This document shows positions 46,373 to 58,610 of a stretch of 64,000 nucleotides of DNA, piece by piece (position 1 is the first letter of the stretch; every line of letters starts with the position of its first letter). The DNA is from Mermis nigrescens (taxonomy: Eukaryota > Nematoda > Enoplea > Mermithida > Mermithidae), in contig JAVLUZ010000735.1 in NCBI GenBank assembly GCA_036768485.1, positions 248,001 through 312,000 on the forward strand, read 5' to 3'. The position numbers were made by a program, and so were the translations under genes. The notes under the pieces were generated by a model that saw nothing but the letters and a program-made list of their open reading frames with translations, was not told the origin of the DNA and did not search any database.

Positions 46373-47269
46373 GCAAGTTTCCTCAATGTAAGACCATATT
46401 TAGCTAAAAAATTAAAATTATGTTTTTAAGGGTGAATACTTATACATATGTTCCTTATAATTGCATAGTCATTTTCTCCACCTAGTCTTACATTTTTAAG
46501 TAATTAATTGAATGCTTTTGAAAGTGAATCACTTTACTCAAAAATTGCATGAAGAATTGTATGAAAGTAATTTGCTTCACAATCAGCGTTTTACATAGCG
46601 AGATATACAGAATTGCTCGTGTATTTACTAGAGCTACAAGCAGATATGCACGTGGGGCAAGGGGAAAGAGTGAATTTATTGCTGAAAATATGGTTAGAGT
46701 AATGCCATAAACGGACATAAGCCAAAACGTTTCGCGAAAATAATTGAAGTCGACCAGAACCTGAAAATTAATGTAATGTATGTATTATGCTTTTTTGCCT
46801 TTTTCTACCCATTTATAAAACCATTTTAGTTCGGAAAGGCTGTGGTGACCCCACACCTGTCATTATTCGTCAACATCCAAAAATGATTGTTATTAAGTGC
46901 AAACTTGTTGGCTTGATTGTTTAAAATAAGTTCTATCAGTTTTAATGTCTCATCATTTACAGTTAAGCCCTAATTTCAAGAGTTATACTCGCTTAGTTCG
47001 TGAACATCTATTACGAAGTTCTTTCATTAATTTTTTCACTTATTCGTCTATTTTTTATTTGTTGAGCCTCCTTTCTTCACGGCGCGAACAAATTCTTTCT
47101 AGTAAAAGAAATTTACGCACACATGCACACTCAGTCCTGTATGTAGAATTTTATTTGAAGGAATCGCCTTAACTTTGAAAATGCATTCATAAGCTGCTTT
47201 GCTTGATAGAACGACATTATTCGACATATTTTGCGTTTTTTACCACTTATGCAGCTTGTAGGTGCATTC

Positions 47270-47880
47270 TTATCTTTAAACTCAATTTTGCAGCCTTTTT
47301 GTGGACACAGTGCATAAACGCACTATTCGCACCGGAAAATTTTGACATGTGTATCGCTTCAAGCTCAATTTTGTAGCTTTCTGAAGATAAGGAATACCGG
47401 AATTACATCTTGCGCTGAGCGTAGGGAAATTTCGATATTTTCATCTTTTATACTCAATTGTATAGCTCTTTGAATAGAAGCAATGCAGCGCAGCAATTAC
47501 ATATGGCACGGAGCGTCAGAAAATTTCGACATTTGCATCATTTTGAGCCCAATGTTGCACCATACTGAAGATAAACAATGCAGGAATTGAATCTGACGCG
47601 ATGCTTCTAAAATTTTCAAAATTTCTATCTTTTTGAGTTTAATTTTACACCTCATTGAAGAAACATAAAATTGGAATTATATCTGGCGTGGAGCGCCAAA
47701 AATACGACATTTTCTACATTCTTTTGAACTCAATTTGTCATCTTTCTGAATATAAGCAATGTAGTAATGATACTGGCGCGAAGCGCCAAATATTCCAGGC
47801 ATTCTTATCCCATTTTGTTCGATTTCGCACCTTTTCTGAAGACAGGCAATACTGAAAAAACTATCTGGCAAAAAATTGTA
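47270..47880 (+). repeat. ~100-bp tandem array, each unit with the palindrome
   Basis: About six units of the form AAACTCAATTTTGCA, CTGAAGATAAGCAATG, ATATCTGGCGCGAAGCGCC, AAAATTTCGACATTTTCATC. Palindromes range from strongly eroded on the left to perfect at about 47778. Spacing about 85-105 bp. Confidence 0.75.
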
Positions 47881-48666
47881 TGCATTTATCCGGAAAATTT
47901 TGAAGAAATGGTGTGAAGCGCACTAAATTTTGTTAAAATTTGTTCATTTTCATGCTACGGAATGTCAAAAACTTTTATAAATTCTTAATTAAAAATTCTG
48001 AAAAACAAAATTTTCAAGCGGAAATCCCTTCTTCCCCAGTGCACACACTGAACGTACACAACGGACAAAAAGCACCACTGTCATTGGCACACTTACAGAA
48101 CAAACTTATATGAAGAGGCACATTTTACTTCCCCTGCCGACCCTGACCTTGTGCATCTATTAGGGATGCAACGGATCCGGGTTTTCCAATAATATCGGAT
48201 CCGGATCCGGATCCATACAATTCAAAATAACGGATCCGGATCCGGATACGGATCCATCAAATTTAAAATAACGGATCCGGATCCGGATCCGGATCTTTAA
48301 TTATTAAAATAACGGATAATAACGGATCCGGATCCGGATCCATGAATATGCATTAGGAACGCTTAATTTTTTTAATACTTAAATTTTTGTTCGCAAGTTC
48401 GGTGCTCATTAGTTTCAGGAGCAGAATTACTGTAGGATGATGAAATAAGCAAAGCTGCATGAGCTTGGTTCAGTGGTCATGATTGATCTTAATTCGGCTG
48501 TAGCTTGAAAAACTGCGAATCTGGCGTCTTCCTCTCATTAATCGGAAATGCCAAAAAGCATTTCTAGTCCTATCTGAAACTATTTCACGCTAGCTGATAA
48601 CGAAACTAAATCGCAATGTAATCTCTGCGCAGCAAAGCTTTCCAGAAGCGGTGGAGGGGTACCACC

Positions 48667-49414
48667 CAGTGTTTTTTTTGTACAAGGTCCGTTTGTACAT
48701 GTACAAAGATAGTCCCCAAAAGTCTTTGTACATTTAGTACATGCAAATTTTTGTGTACTATAGTACAGTAGCGATTTTAGTGTGGTAAAACAGGGTTTTC
48801 GATCTTTGGTAGCGTATTTTATCTAATTTCTGGGTTTCTGACGCCAAAAATTATTAAAAATTGTCTCAAAACGGCGCGAAGCGCCGAATAATTTGACATC
48901 TTTCCATTCTAAATGCAAATTCTGCTATTTTAAAGATATATAGGACAAACAATTACTCATTTCGGCGCGAAGCGCCCGAAATTTTTAGGAATTTTACTCC
49001 TTTTTACAGTTTTTGTCTTCCCAAAAATCTTTGTACATTTTGTACACACAAATTTTTGGGTACTATAATATGGTACAGTAGCAATTTTAGTGTGTTAAAA
49101 ACGAGTTGCTCGACTTTTGGTAGTATATTTTAGCAAATTTCTGCGTCTCCAAAGAGCGAAAATCACTATCATCTTAAACGGCGCGAAAGCGCCGAAAAAG
49201 TTTGACATTTTTCCTTTTGAAATCTAATTTCTGCCATTATAAAGATATATACAACACACAGTTACTCATTTCGGCGCAAAGCGCCGAAAATTTTGCGAAT
49301 TTCAGACCTTTTTTGCAATTTTGTCTTCCCAAAAATCTTTGTACATGTACAAAGACGGTCCCAAAAAGTTTTTGTACATCGGGAAAAATCTTTTCCGAGT
49401 ACAAAAAAACACTG
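48667..49414 (+). mobile_element. TIR element M inside C
   Basis: Ends CAGTGTTTTTTTTGTACA and AGTACAAAAAAACACTG. Flanks gtaccacc and gtaccatt match in 6 of 8, so the TSD is only probable. Four palindromes inside (about 48874, 48963, 49183 and 49273). Confidence 0.65.
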
Positions 49415-49763
49415 GTACCATTTGTATGAAAATGGTACCAGTGTTTTTTTTCTGCAAACTAAGCATGCGGCGGATTATAAAAAGTTCAAAGCAGAGGAGT
49501 CCCAGCAGATCGAAGAAAAGGAAAGAGGTATTCTTGTTAAGCACAGATTGTAGAAGATTCGCGTCAGGCATGTCTACTTTCCTTTGCAGAAAAACGCGCA
49601 GATTGCGAAAAAGACTGCTTTGAATCATGAAAAGCAAAAAGTGCAAATGACAATGGAAGCATGCTTACTTGCTGTATGAAATATTTTATTTATATGAGAG
49701 GATTCCTAATTAACTTATGTACGATTTAAGGGTAAAAAATGGAATGACGATGATGCAAGATAA

Positions 49764-49883
49764 ATTGATATAGATGAGCGGTTAGTTGAGCTTATTACTT
49801 TGAGCAATCTACCATTTTCTTTGGTTGCAGAAAAGCTGCTGTTTCTTAAATACAATTTGCCTGTCATTGAATTTGAGTATTAA
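49764..49883 (+). pseudogene. hAT transposase fragment
   Basis: About 40 codons: ERLVELITLSNLPFSLVAEK, then a KYNLP-like stretch before the stop. The LPFSLV block matches the conserved 'LPFS.VE..GF' segment found in BED-finger hAT transposases ahead of the catalytic core. Upstream frames (near 49560-49680) look like the preceding linker, with stops. The catalytic DDE part is absent. Confidence 0.55.
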
Positions 49884-50169
49884 GTCAATCAAAGTAAAGC
49901 TTTTGTCTCATAATGATGTTGTTTCTGTCAATACAATTCAAGGTTTAATGATCTTTTATCATAATCTCTTGGATCCGTTTAGGATCCGTTTTAAACTGTA
50001 AAAATAACGGATCCGGATCCGGATCTTATTTTTCAAAAATACCGGATCCGGATCCGGATCCGGATCTTAATTTTTCAAAATATCGGATCCGGATCCGGAT
50101 CCAAAATAATACCGGATAATAACGGATCCGGATCTGGATCCGGATATCCGTTGCATCCCTAGCATCTAT

Positions 50170-51118
50170 GTGGTGAACCCCCTGAATTTTCCCCAAAATG
50201 ATGCTTAATAACAAACAACAGATATCTTTTCTTCATCACTGTACAGCTAAGCGGGTTTTACTTTTATTTCAAACTTTCGTTCGCCTTAATCGGACGGACA
50301 TGTTTTCTTGTTTTTTCACGCTGCACGAAGTGCAGTGTTGTAATTTGTAATTTGAAACTAGAACTTCGTAAAACCTATCTTGCATGCCCCGGCCCATAAT
50401 ACGCTTACACAATCCAAAACGGACCTGAGAAAAAACGTTTTTTGCTTGTTTTGCCCGCAAAATAGAGATACGAGACACCTACCTTTGTATCTACGCACGT
50501 AAATCGTATACGCGCATTGTGCGCATGCGCCGAATTTATTTTTTCCCTTGAAAATTCTGGTCGCACCTGATGCACAGAGTTTTAAAATCATTTAATAATT
50601 ATTCTGCGCGTTTTGTAACATAGCGTTGCGCCTTGCTACTTTATTTATTAGATTTATAGATATTATTTGATCCGTGACTTAAGTAGGTACTTTTCTGTAC
50701 GCATGTACATCGAAGCCAGTAGTTCGCGTAGTTTGCTTTGGATATGTCCTATTTATCGAGCGTTGTTTTCGAGCTTTTAATCACGCTAAAACCCGTTTTC
50801 TTTGAACATAGGTCGGTTATGTATTATTTCATAATTGCACTCGCATCTTCCTTCACGTTCTTGGTTATTTCATTATCTTTTATGATCGTTAACACACGCA
50901 TGATATCTTATCGATGGATTTTGTAATTGTGCTTATAATTTTGTTTTCACAAACGTTTGATTTTTTCGTCGACAGTTCATATAAATTTGTCGCTTGATGA
51001 ACAACAAGCTGAGCTACTAGGAGGTTTGCAATTAGCGGTAGCGTCATATTCATACTCATTGCTTCTTTGCACAAATAAGCTCATTTTTTGCTGATTCAAC
51101 TTATTGCGTCACTACTAA
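50170..51118 (+). other. Region upstream of epsin
   Basis: No repeat partner seen in the window. It probably holds the 5' UTR and perhaps the promoter of epsin; I cannot locate a start site. If an upstream non-coding exon exists it was not recognised. Confidence 0.4.
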
Positions 51119-51202
51119 ATGGCTGCAATATCCGGACATATCCCTTCGCTAAGACGTCAGCTGAAAAATGTCGCTTGCAATTATTCGGATGCTCAGGTTA
51201 AG
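51119..51202 (+). CDS. Epsin, exon 1 (start of ENTH domain)
   Basis: Epsin is an endocytic adaptor. Its ENTH domain binds PtdIns(4,5)P2 at the plasma membrane and bends it for clathrin-coated pit formation, and the tail recruits clathrin, AP-2 and ubiquitinated cargo. This exon encodes 28 residues, MAAISGHIPSLRRQLKNVAC then NYSDAQVK, ending at a strong donor (AAG|GTAAGAGT). The SLRRQLKN block is the amphipathic helix 0 that inserts in the membrane; Arg12, Arg13 and Lys16 are the expected phosphoinositide ligands. The N-terminus is about five residues longer than in mammalian epsin 1. The intron after it is 2265 bp, phase 0. Confidence 0.9.
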
Positions 51203-53467
51203 GTAAGAGTGTTTTCCATCAGTCTCTTGACCTGTAATAAGTGCGAAACTTAGTTGGACTTGATTAACCGTGGAACTGGCAGTTGGATTGATATTTTGAA
51301 GGAAAAATATTAGTTTTCGAAACATTTTCTTTCAATTCTGATCTCTAAAGCACGCACATATTTCAATTTTCAAGTAGCTTGATGTTAAAAAAGCATAAAT
51401 GGAAACAAAGTGTTGCGTGCAACCAGTGGCGTATTCTTGATTCCTGTAGAGGACGGTACCTATCCCAACTTTTATCAAAACAGTCTAAAATAGGTCGTCT
51501 GCTTTTATTCAAAGCTATACTTGATGCGGGATTTTTAGTGAAATTTCTAAATTTACGCGAGTTTTACCAAATAAGTATTCAAATTTTTTGACTGGCTAAA
51601 GTTTAGCGCGAAAGCTTCGCAAATTTTTTCGAAATTCAGGCAGGGTGCTTAGAGGCCTGAATTGCTGCTTTATTTCCTGAGATTGTACATACAGAGCAAT
51701 ATAACAACCAGATTAAAACATCTGACGCAAAGCGTCGAAATTTTTTAAAATTTATGCTACAAAATAAGAGAAAACTGGCAGAAAATATGGTTTCCGGCCG
51801 CTAAGAGAGCAAGTAAATGTATCAATAAATATGTCCGATAAAAATTTAGTACATTACGATGATTGATGGCCAAAATCAATAAAAAAACAATCCATTCTTT
51901 ATCTCGCAAGCTATGTTGGGCTAAGGGGGACCGCCCTTATGGACGACCGCGTGCATTGTTTATTGTTTATTATTATATTATTTATTACTGTTCATGTGCT
52001 TTAGGGAGCGCAAGCTTACATAAATATTAAATATACTTTTCTTTAACAGGCTGATGCTGAAATCTTTTATTTTTTTAATTTATCTTGGCCTTACTTTTCT
52101 TATCTAGGCCAAGGTTAGCTCACTTATCACTATTAACTTAAGTAAAAGCTGGCCAGTAATAAGGAAGCCCATTTTTGAGTCCCATTCCAATCATATATAA
52201 TCTGGAGGGTTCAATCCCCTTCCACCAAATTTTTTTTAGTTTTTAACCTCCCCTATTTTTCACTCCTTTCCCTAAATTTTTTATTTCTCAAAAAACCTTA
52301 GAAAAGGTGCTATTTTAAGCTCTTTACCAATCTTTTGGCTTAAAGTATCAAAATTTACTCATTTTTATTATATTTTGTTTAATTTACTCTTGTTTCGAAA
52401 TTTTTTACGAATTTTTTAAAATATTTCCATGTTCTAGGAAAAAAAGTATCGGCAGAAACGCCTAAAAATGATATTTTTGACGCATATCTGTACCAGGGCA
52501 GCAATTGCTAGTGCTTCAGCCCGTCCAACTATGGGCTCTCAAAGATTAGTTGGACTGAAAATTGGTTAAAAAGACAATTTCGTTTGATTTTTCTCTGTTT
52601 TATCACATTTTTTTTAAATCAACCATTTAAATAGACCCTCAGCCCGTCCAGCTTTTGTGTTAGCCCGTTCTATGGACGGGCTGGGATGGGCTGTCGCGTA
52701 TATGTGCACATATGCATCGTTTTTAAGACAACACATGCACTTTTAAACAATTTTTAGATTTCCTACTCCCGAAAATTCCCTATCTCCAAAGTGCACCGAT
52801 TTTCGCCTTTTTTTAAATCGATTTCTTCTTAAGGTGCAACCTGCAAATTCGTGGTCCTTTTATTCCAATAGCATGCGAGACAATAATAAATTATCAAATC
52901 ACCACATGTGTTACTACATTTCACAATCCTTGAACATTAGAATTGAAGCTCATTACACTTGATCACTCATGGACAAGGGAGACTTAAGGAATTATACTTC
53001 CCCCAAAATTTAAAAACCCGCAGCGTTCTTAGCGATTTTTAACTGCAGAAGTGCCAATTTTGTAAAAAATTCCAGCCATTTTTAACTGTATTTTGTTTAA
53101 TTTTTTAGAGATTTTCGTGACAATGGTTAATGTTCTTATCGTCTAGGATGAAAGAAATGCTGAAAATGGTGTTTTGACGCGAATCCATCGTTTTTAAGTC
53201 CAAAAAGACATTTAAATAATTTTTCTGGTTCAACCCTTCTAGAATCCTCATGTAATGCATGTATAGTGGGAGTTGCTGCTTAGGATTTTGTTTGTAAATA
53301 TATGTATCAACCCGAGGTGCATTTGTTATGATAGGTATATCCGTGCAATGTGCTATACACCACATAGTATATGCAACTTTATTTTTAGGCGTAAAAATTG
53401 AACGTTGTCAAATTGTAGTAGATATTTAATTTGTTAATGTGAATCGTATGAGTTTCAATAATTAAAG
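51203..53467 (+). other. Epsin intron 1
   Basis: 2265 bp. Holds palindrome variants (51605, 51725), J-like debris (52180-53290) and small element N. A GGGGGACCGCCCTTATGGACGA-like block near 51930 has no partner. No gene. Confidence 0.8.
52495..52700. mobile_element. Small inverted-repeat element N
   Basis: Inverted CAGCCCGTCC words: CTTCAGCCCGTCCAACTATG at 52526 against ATGGACGGGCTGGGATGGG at 52672. It interrupts a J-type sequence (GACGCATATCTGTAC ... TATATGTGC) and a 9-bp imperfect TSD is possible. Boundaries approximate. Confidence 0.4.
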
Positions 53468-53719
53468 GTCCGTGAGGCGACGAGCAATGATCCTTGGGGT
53501 GCGTCAAGTAGCCTTATGTCCGAGATAGCCGATTTAACTTACAATGCCATGGCTTTCACTGAGATCATGCAGATTCTATGGAAACGTTTGAATGATCACG
53601 GCAAAAACTGGCGCCACGTGTACAAAAGCTTGGTGTTATTGGACTATTTAATTAAAGTCGGTTCGGAAAAAGTGGCCAATCAATGTCGGGAAAATATATT
53701 TGCGATACAGACTCTGAAA
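53468..53719 (+). CDS. Epsin, exon 2 (core of ENTH domain)
   Basis: 84 codons after acceptor ATTAAAG|GTC: VREATSNDPWGASSSLMSEI, then ADLTYNAMAFTEIMQILWKR, LNDHGKNWRHVYKSLVLLDY and LIKVGSEKVANQCRENIFAI, ending QTLK at donor GTAATT. This is near-identical in pattern to ENTH helices 2-6 of animal epsins, including the invariant REATSNDPWG and NDHGKNWRHVYK blocks that line the inositol-phosphate pocket (Arg30, Asn35 and the Arg/His of WRHVY). Both junctions are phase 0 and the reading frame joins exon 1 (QVK|VRE) and exon 3 (TLK|DFQ) exactly as in epsins elsewhere. Confidence 0.96.
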
Positions 53720-53795
53720 GTAATTGTTCTCTTTAATAAGTAAAGCATATAAAAATTTAGAGTAAAATTATTTTATAAGTAAAACATATAGAGTC

Positions 53796-54176
53796 CATAC
53801 TTGATCTTGTGAGGGTTCACTCCCCCCAGAAATTCTTGAACCCTTTCTCCAGAATCCGCGATTCTTTTAAAGTTCCCAAAATTTTCTCAAAAATTCGTGG
53901 AAAAGGTGCTTTTTTAAGCGTTTTCAGCTATTTATTGGCTCAAAAGTGTCCAATTTTCGGCGCTTGTGCCATTGTACTCATGTTTTGACTATATTTTGTT
54001 CAATTTTATTGACTTTTTTGATTTTTTTCAAAGTTTATTTATTTTTTATGCTTTAGAAAGATATAGATTTTTGCAAACGCTGAAAACGATGTTTTCAACG
54101 CGTACCTACCATTTTTGGGCCCAAAAAAAGCACTTTATTAGTTCAACCCCCAGAATTCCAATGCTGTGAATGTATG
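53796..54176 (+). mobile_element. Short TIR element J1
   Basis: 381 bp, ends CATACTTGATC and GAATGTATG. Flanks atagagtc and atagagac match in 7 of 8. It lies 76 bp downstream of exon 2. Eroded palindrome near 53957. Confidence 0.65.
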
Positions 54177-54825
54177 ATAGAGACTATTTGTGCGAAACGT
54201 CCTCATATAAATAAGCAATGCGTATGTATTTTACTTCAACATCACTGGAATTGAGTACTTTATAAAAGTCCCGCTGTCGTTTCTCTTAGTAATTTCGGCC
54301 CATTGCTGATTGTGTGTGTTATGCACGTGTTATGCGTATATGCAGGGGCCTACGGAAGGGGGCTGGGTCGACTGCCCTCTCTTAGACCCAAAATAATTTT
54401 TTGAAAAAGTAAGATCCTGCAGGAAGATGTAAAAAATTGCATCCATGTATATTAGAATATCTGAAAATTTTCGGCGCTTCGTATTAGACATTCATTATTT
54501 TTGCTCTTGCAAATTTGGTTCCATATGCGGCCGATTAACGGTCAATTACTTATGGCGGCTGTGCGATTGCAAGATTACGAAGTCATTTATTTTAATTAAG
54601 AATGGATATACAGTGCCGCTTAAAAATTTAAGCGATGAGCACCCCTTTATGAAATCGCATTTTGGCATATAATGACTGTTTTCCCGTTCTGAAGGAATTA
54701 AATGAAGTTGTCACTGTCAAATCGACTTTTATTTGAACTCTGGACATCACACATGGGCATAGGGGGTGTGAGGGCCGAGGGGGTATAACCCCGAACTAAG
54801 GTTTTAGAAAATCAGGTACCGTCAG

Positions 54826-57425
54826 CAGTGATCGGACCGAGGCCTCGGCCTCGGCAAGCCTCGGCGTTTTTTGGAGCCTCGGCCTCGGCGCCGAGGGCGA
54901 AGCTGAAAAGTGCCGAGGCGCCGAGGGTTAAAATCAAATTTGAATAAGTTTAATATATCCGTTGAATATTAACTATTTAGAATGCATCTGCAGTACACAG
55001 GCTATTTTTTACCTATAGACTTTTCTTATGGTTTTAGTCGCGTACCCAGTTACACCAAGTTACATACAGCAAAGTGCCAATTTATATTCATGTAATGACT
55101 AAGTTTTAATTCTCATGCTCGCTACATGGATCGGAAACACACATTCCCAAAGGGGGGTGAGGGAGGGTTATTACCCTCCTCTCAGGGTACAAGACTCAAG
55201 TCACTGTCAGACGATTTTTGGTGAAAACCTTTTGAATATTTTTTGAACTTAATTTTTACTATGGCAAAAGTGCAGCTAACTATTAGAATTTCACGAAGTG
55301 ATACAGTATTTTTGAATGTAAGCAAGAGTGAATAGACAAACTATCACTATAAAACATGCATGTAACAGCTCAGAATTTTCGAAAGGGCTCCTCGGCATAC
55401 ATGTAACGGCTTGAAATTTCGGGTAGGGGTCCCTGGCCATTTTTAGGAGGGGGATTAGCGACTCTAATTTTATGTCAAAAATGGCAAAAGCACCTAAAAA
55501 CAGCCAACAAAGCGCAAATTTTCTCCAAAAATGGGGAGGGTGGGTCAAAATTTTCTGACGTTGGAGGGAAGGGTGTGGGGAGGACGTCCAACCCTGGGTG
55601 GGTGGGGAATTCCCCAAAGCCCCCCTGTTATACGTATGGTTTTCGGCCATTTTATGGGAGAGAGGGTAAATGATCACGAATTTTCGGCCGAAAATCGCAA
55701 AAACGCACCTAAAAATGGCCAATAAATGCAGGTTTTGCCAAGAATCAATTCGGCTCGTGCATTTTCTCTGGAGCCATTTATATACAATGTTAAAATACTT
55801 TATTGGACAAAGTGATATTAATTATATCGTTTTTCAGTATATTTTAGGAAATTTCAAAAAATTTTCGGCGCTTCGCGCAAAATATCGCTAATATACTGAA
55901 TTTAGATTGAAGCAGGGGCATTAAACACTCAAAAATCAATTTTTGTGTAATCTAGGCATCTTTATGCAGATTTAAATATCTTTTGTATCTATTTATACTG
56001 TTTTTAAAAATTTTATACAAAATAAGTACTATTTAATAACTTTGCACTTTTTTGCCGTTCAAAGATAAAATTGACTAATTTATCCTGATGTTGCATTGGA
56101 TTTCTAAGCACAGTAGTGCTTATTACAAGATTTAATTGGCATATTACAATATCTGTAATATTTCTGATTTTGTAGTACAAGTTGTTTTAGCTTTCTCAGT
56201 CGAGTTTAATGTGTAAATTTCATCAAAAGCTCATAAAAATTTCGGCGCTTCGCGCCGAACTAATATTATCAACTAAATTCAAGCCGAATTATCACATTTA
56301 GGGCTACGGTTTGTTGTATTCGGCAAAGATTTTTCATAATGTACAGAGACTTTTCAGGACCGTCTTTGTACATGCACAAAGAGTTTTGGAGAGACAAAAA
56401 CTGTAAAAAGGTGTAAAATTTGCGAAAATTTTCGGCGCATCAGTAATTGTCTGTCCTATATATATCTTTAAAATAGTAGAATTGGCATTTAGAATGGAAA
56501 AATGTCAAATATTCAGAAACACAGGAATTAGCTAAGATACACTACCAAAGGTCGAAAAACCCTGTTTTACTACACTAAATCGCTACTGTACCATACTATA
56601 ATAGTACACAAAAATTTGTACGTACAAAATGTTCAAAGACTTTTGGATACCATCTTTGTACATGTGAAAAGGTATCTTGCACAAAAAAACACTGTTTAGG
56701 ACTGCATGCCAGTTGCAGGTCACACACTGGCAGTATATAAAAATGGAATGTTTAAAAATATATTTATATAAAATATCTGCAAAAATTTGTTCGCTCATAC
56801 AAAGACACTACTTAATTTACTGGTCCCCCATTTTGGGATTTCACCCTTCCCTCAACTCTGGACCTTGGGAAACTATGATCGGAAAGTACAGTGCAGTTTC
56901 CGTCATATTACCTGCCACACCAGAATTGGATGACTGAAAAAGCGTGTTTAAACATGCATTACTCCAAAAGCGAGCACAACAATGGCTACAATTATGTCTT
57001 TACTTATTTCGTTTGTTCATTTATTTCTTGGACAATGTTTTCTTATTTATAGTAATAAAAGTTTTAAAGTGCTTGTTCAGCCATATTTTTTATTAACTTT
57101 TCCAAGTCTTCATCAACGGCAACTTGTTAAATTAAGTATATTTTCATGCTGCTGACTTTATTCAATTAATCCTTCACACAGTTAATCTACTATTATTGAA
57201 AATAAAAATGAATTGTTTGACATTCGATAAAGTGTTTAATATAACGATTATTCTCTTGCTCATGTGCATAAAAAATATTCTAAGAGTACTATTTATGGGT
57301 ATAGGTATATGAGCTTGACCCTCGGCATTACCCTCGGCCTCGGCCTCGGCCGAGGCAAGGATTTTAAGTCGCCTCGGCCTCGGCCGAGGCCGAGGGTCCA
57401 AAAAGTACCCTCGGTCCGATCACTG
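54826..57425 (+). mobile_element. hAT-like transposon A3 (CCTCGG arrays)
   Basis: 2600 bp, same ends as A2, perfect 8-bp TSD accgtcag at 54818-54825 and 57426-57433. Hexamer arrays at 54840-54930 and 57318-57410. Inserted in epsin intron 2, same strand order as A1 and A2. It differs from A2 by scattered substitutions and small indels. Confidence 0.93.
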
Positions 57426-58610
57426 ACCGTCAGGTGATTTTGAGAAGACGAAAGGTGCTAAAAGACAATTTTTGAGCGTACTGAAGGAAAAAGGCCGAAA
57501 ATTCCATCAGAAAACGGTGAAAATATTAAAATTCTCCGGTGTTTGGCGCCTTATTGATAGGTACATTTTTGTATTTTTCATCGTTAGAGACCCATAAATT
57601 GATTAAACTACACTATTAAGGGTCACAAAACGCAGTTTACTGCACATAAAGTGCTACTGTACCATATTGTAATAACTAGGTTCCCTAAAATTTGCACTTC
57701 TGGGGATCGTCTTTCTACGTGCACAAATGGTTCTTGTACAAAAAAGAAGGACGACAAGTTGCTATATGACCATTCCTTGATTTCACACCCTTCTGACCAC
57801 CTCTACCTCGCCCTTGTATGCTGGACACAATTTCATGCATTTACGTAGTTTAGAAACGACTAGGACCATCTTTTGCATCAACAATAGCATGCAAAAACGA
57901 GTGCAAAAAACATGCTTTTTATTCAAGTTTATTCACGCTCAACTGATTTCGAATATTTATTAGCTTTCTTATTATTCTTCTTTAGATTTCGGATGAAATT
58001 TTTCTTCAATCAATGTCTATTTCATAAGACGCCATAAAGTTTCAATCAGATTTTAGACATTTGATGCACGCATCAATTTTCCTTTTTTTAAGGAAAATAT
58101 TATATTCTTACTACTGCTTCATGTTTTGAATTGTTGCCTTTTAGTGACGCTGAACATCCATTCTTCATTGATTTAGTGTTAAGCTCTCTAATAGTACACT
58201 TTTTAGGAAATTAAAGTAACTGTTTGCACTCGCATTAAACTTAGGGGTACCTAAGGACGGAAGCCAACGTTTCGTATTGGTGCATCGAAGGGCCTCTTTC
58301 ATGTTTATACATTATTATTTCTATTCTTTGCCGGATCGCCCAGAAACAATAATTGTTGACTTTTGTGTAAACTAAATTTTGATTCAGTCATAAAGTTCCT
58401 TGGGCCGGACTCGGACTATAAATGGACATAAAATGAAGTTATTTTTGTCAGGAATATATACATTTTTGCCCATTTACATTCAAGGTATTTATTGGAGCTC
58501 AAAATAATTACAATAATTAGATTTTTCACCTCCGAAAATACTAAGAAGCTAAGATTGCTCAACAATACAATGTTACGTTAAGTGTAGGGGTGCTTAAAAT
58601 GTTGAGCGGC

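Larger units (their letters stand above)
45103..48150. mobile_element. Candidate element K, bounded by a perfect 20-bp inverted repeat
   Basis: AAGGTCAGGGTCGGCAGGGG at 45103-45122 is exactly inverted at 48131-48150, and similarity extends outward through CATAG. The TSD is unresolved; element C inserted ten bases from the right end. The interior includes palindromes, an inverted family I end, an AT-rich microsatellite and a tandem array; no protein is encoded. Confidence 0.55.
48161..50161 (+). mobile_element. hAT transposon C (GGATCC arrays)
   Basis: 2001 bp. Left end TAGGGATGCAACGGATCCGG, right end ATCCGTTGCATCCCTA. Perfect 8-bp TSD gcatctat at 48153-48160 and 50162-50169. GGATCC arrays lie at 48174-48342 and 50003-50150. 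It contains an M copy (48667-49414) and a piece of hAT transposase, which gives direct support for the hAT assignment. Confidence 0.93.

Noticed and set aside
46149..46376. Poly-Tyr reading frame on the minus strand
   Set aside because: Translation of an AAT microsatellite.
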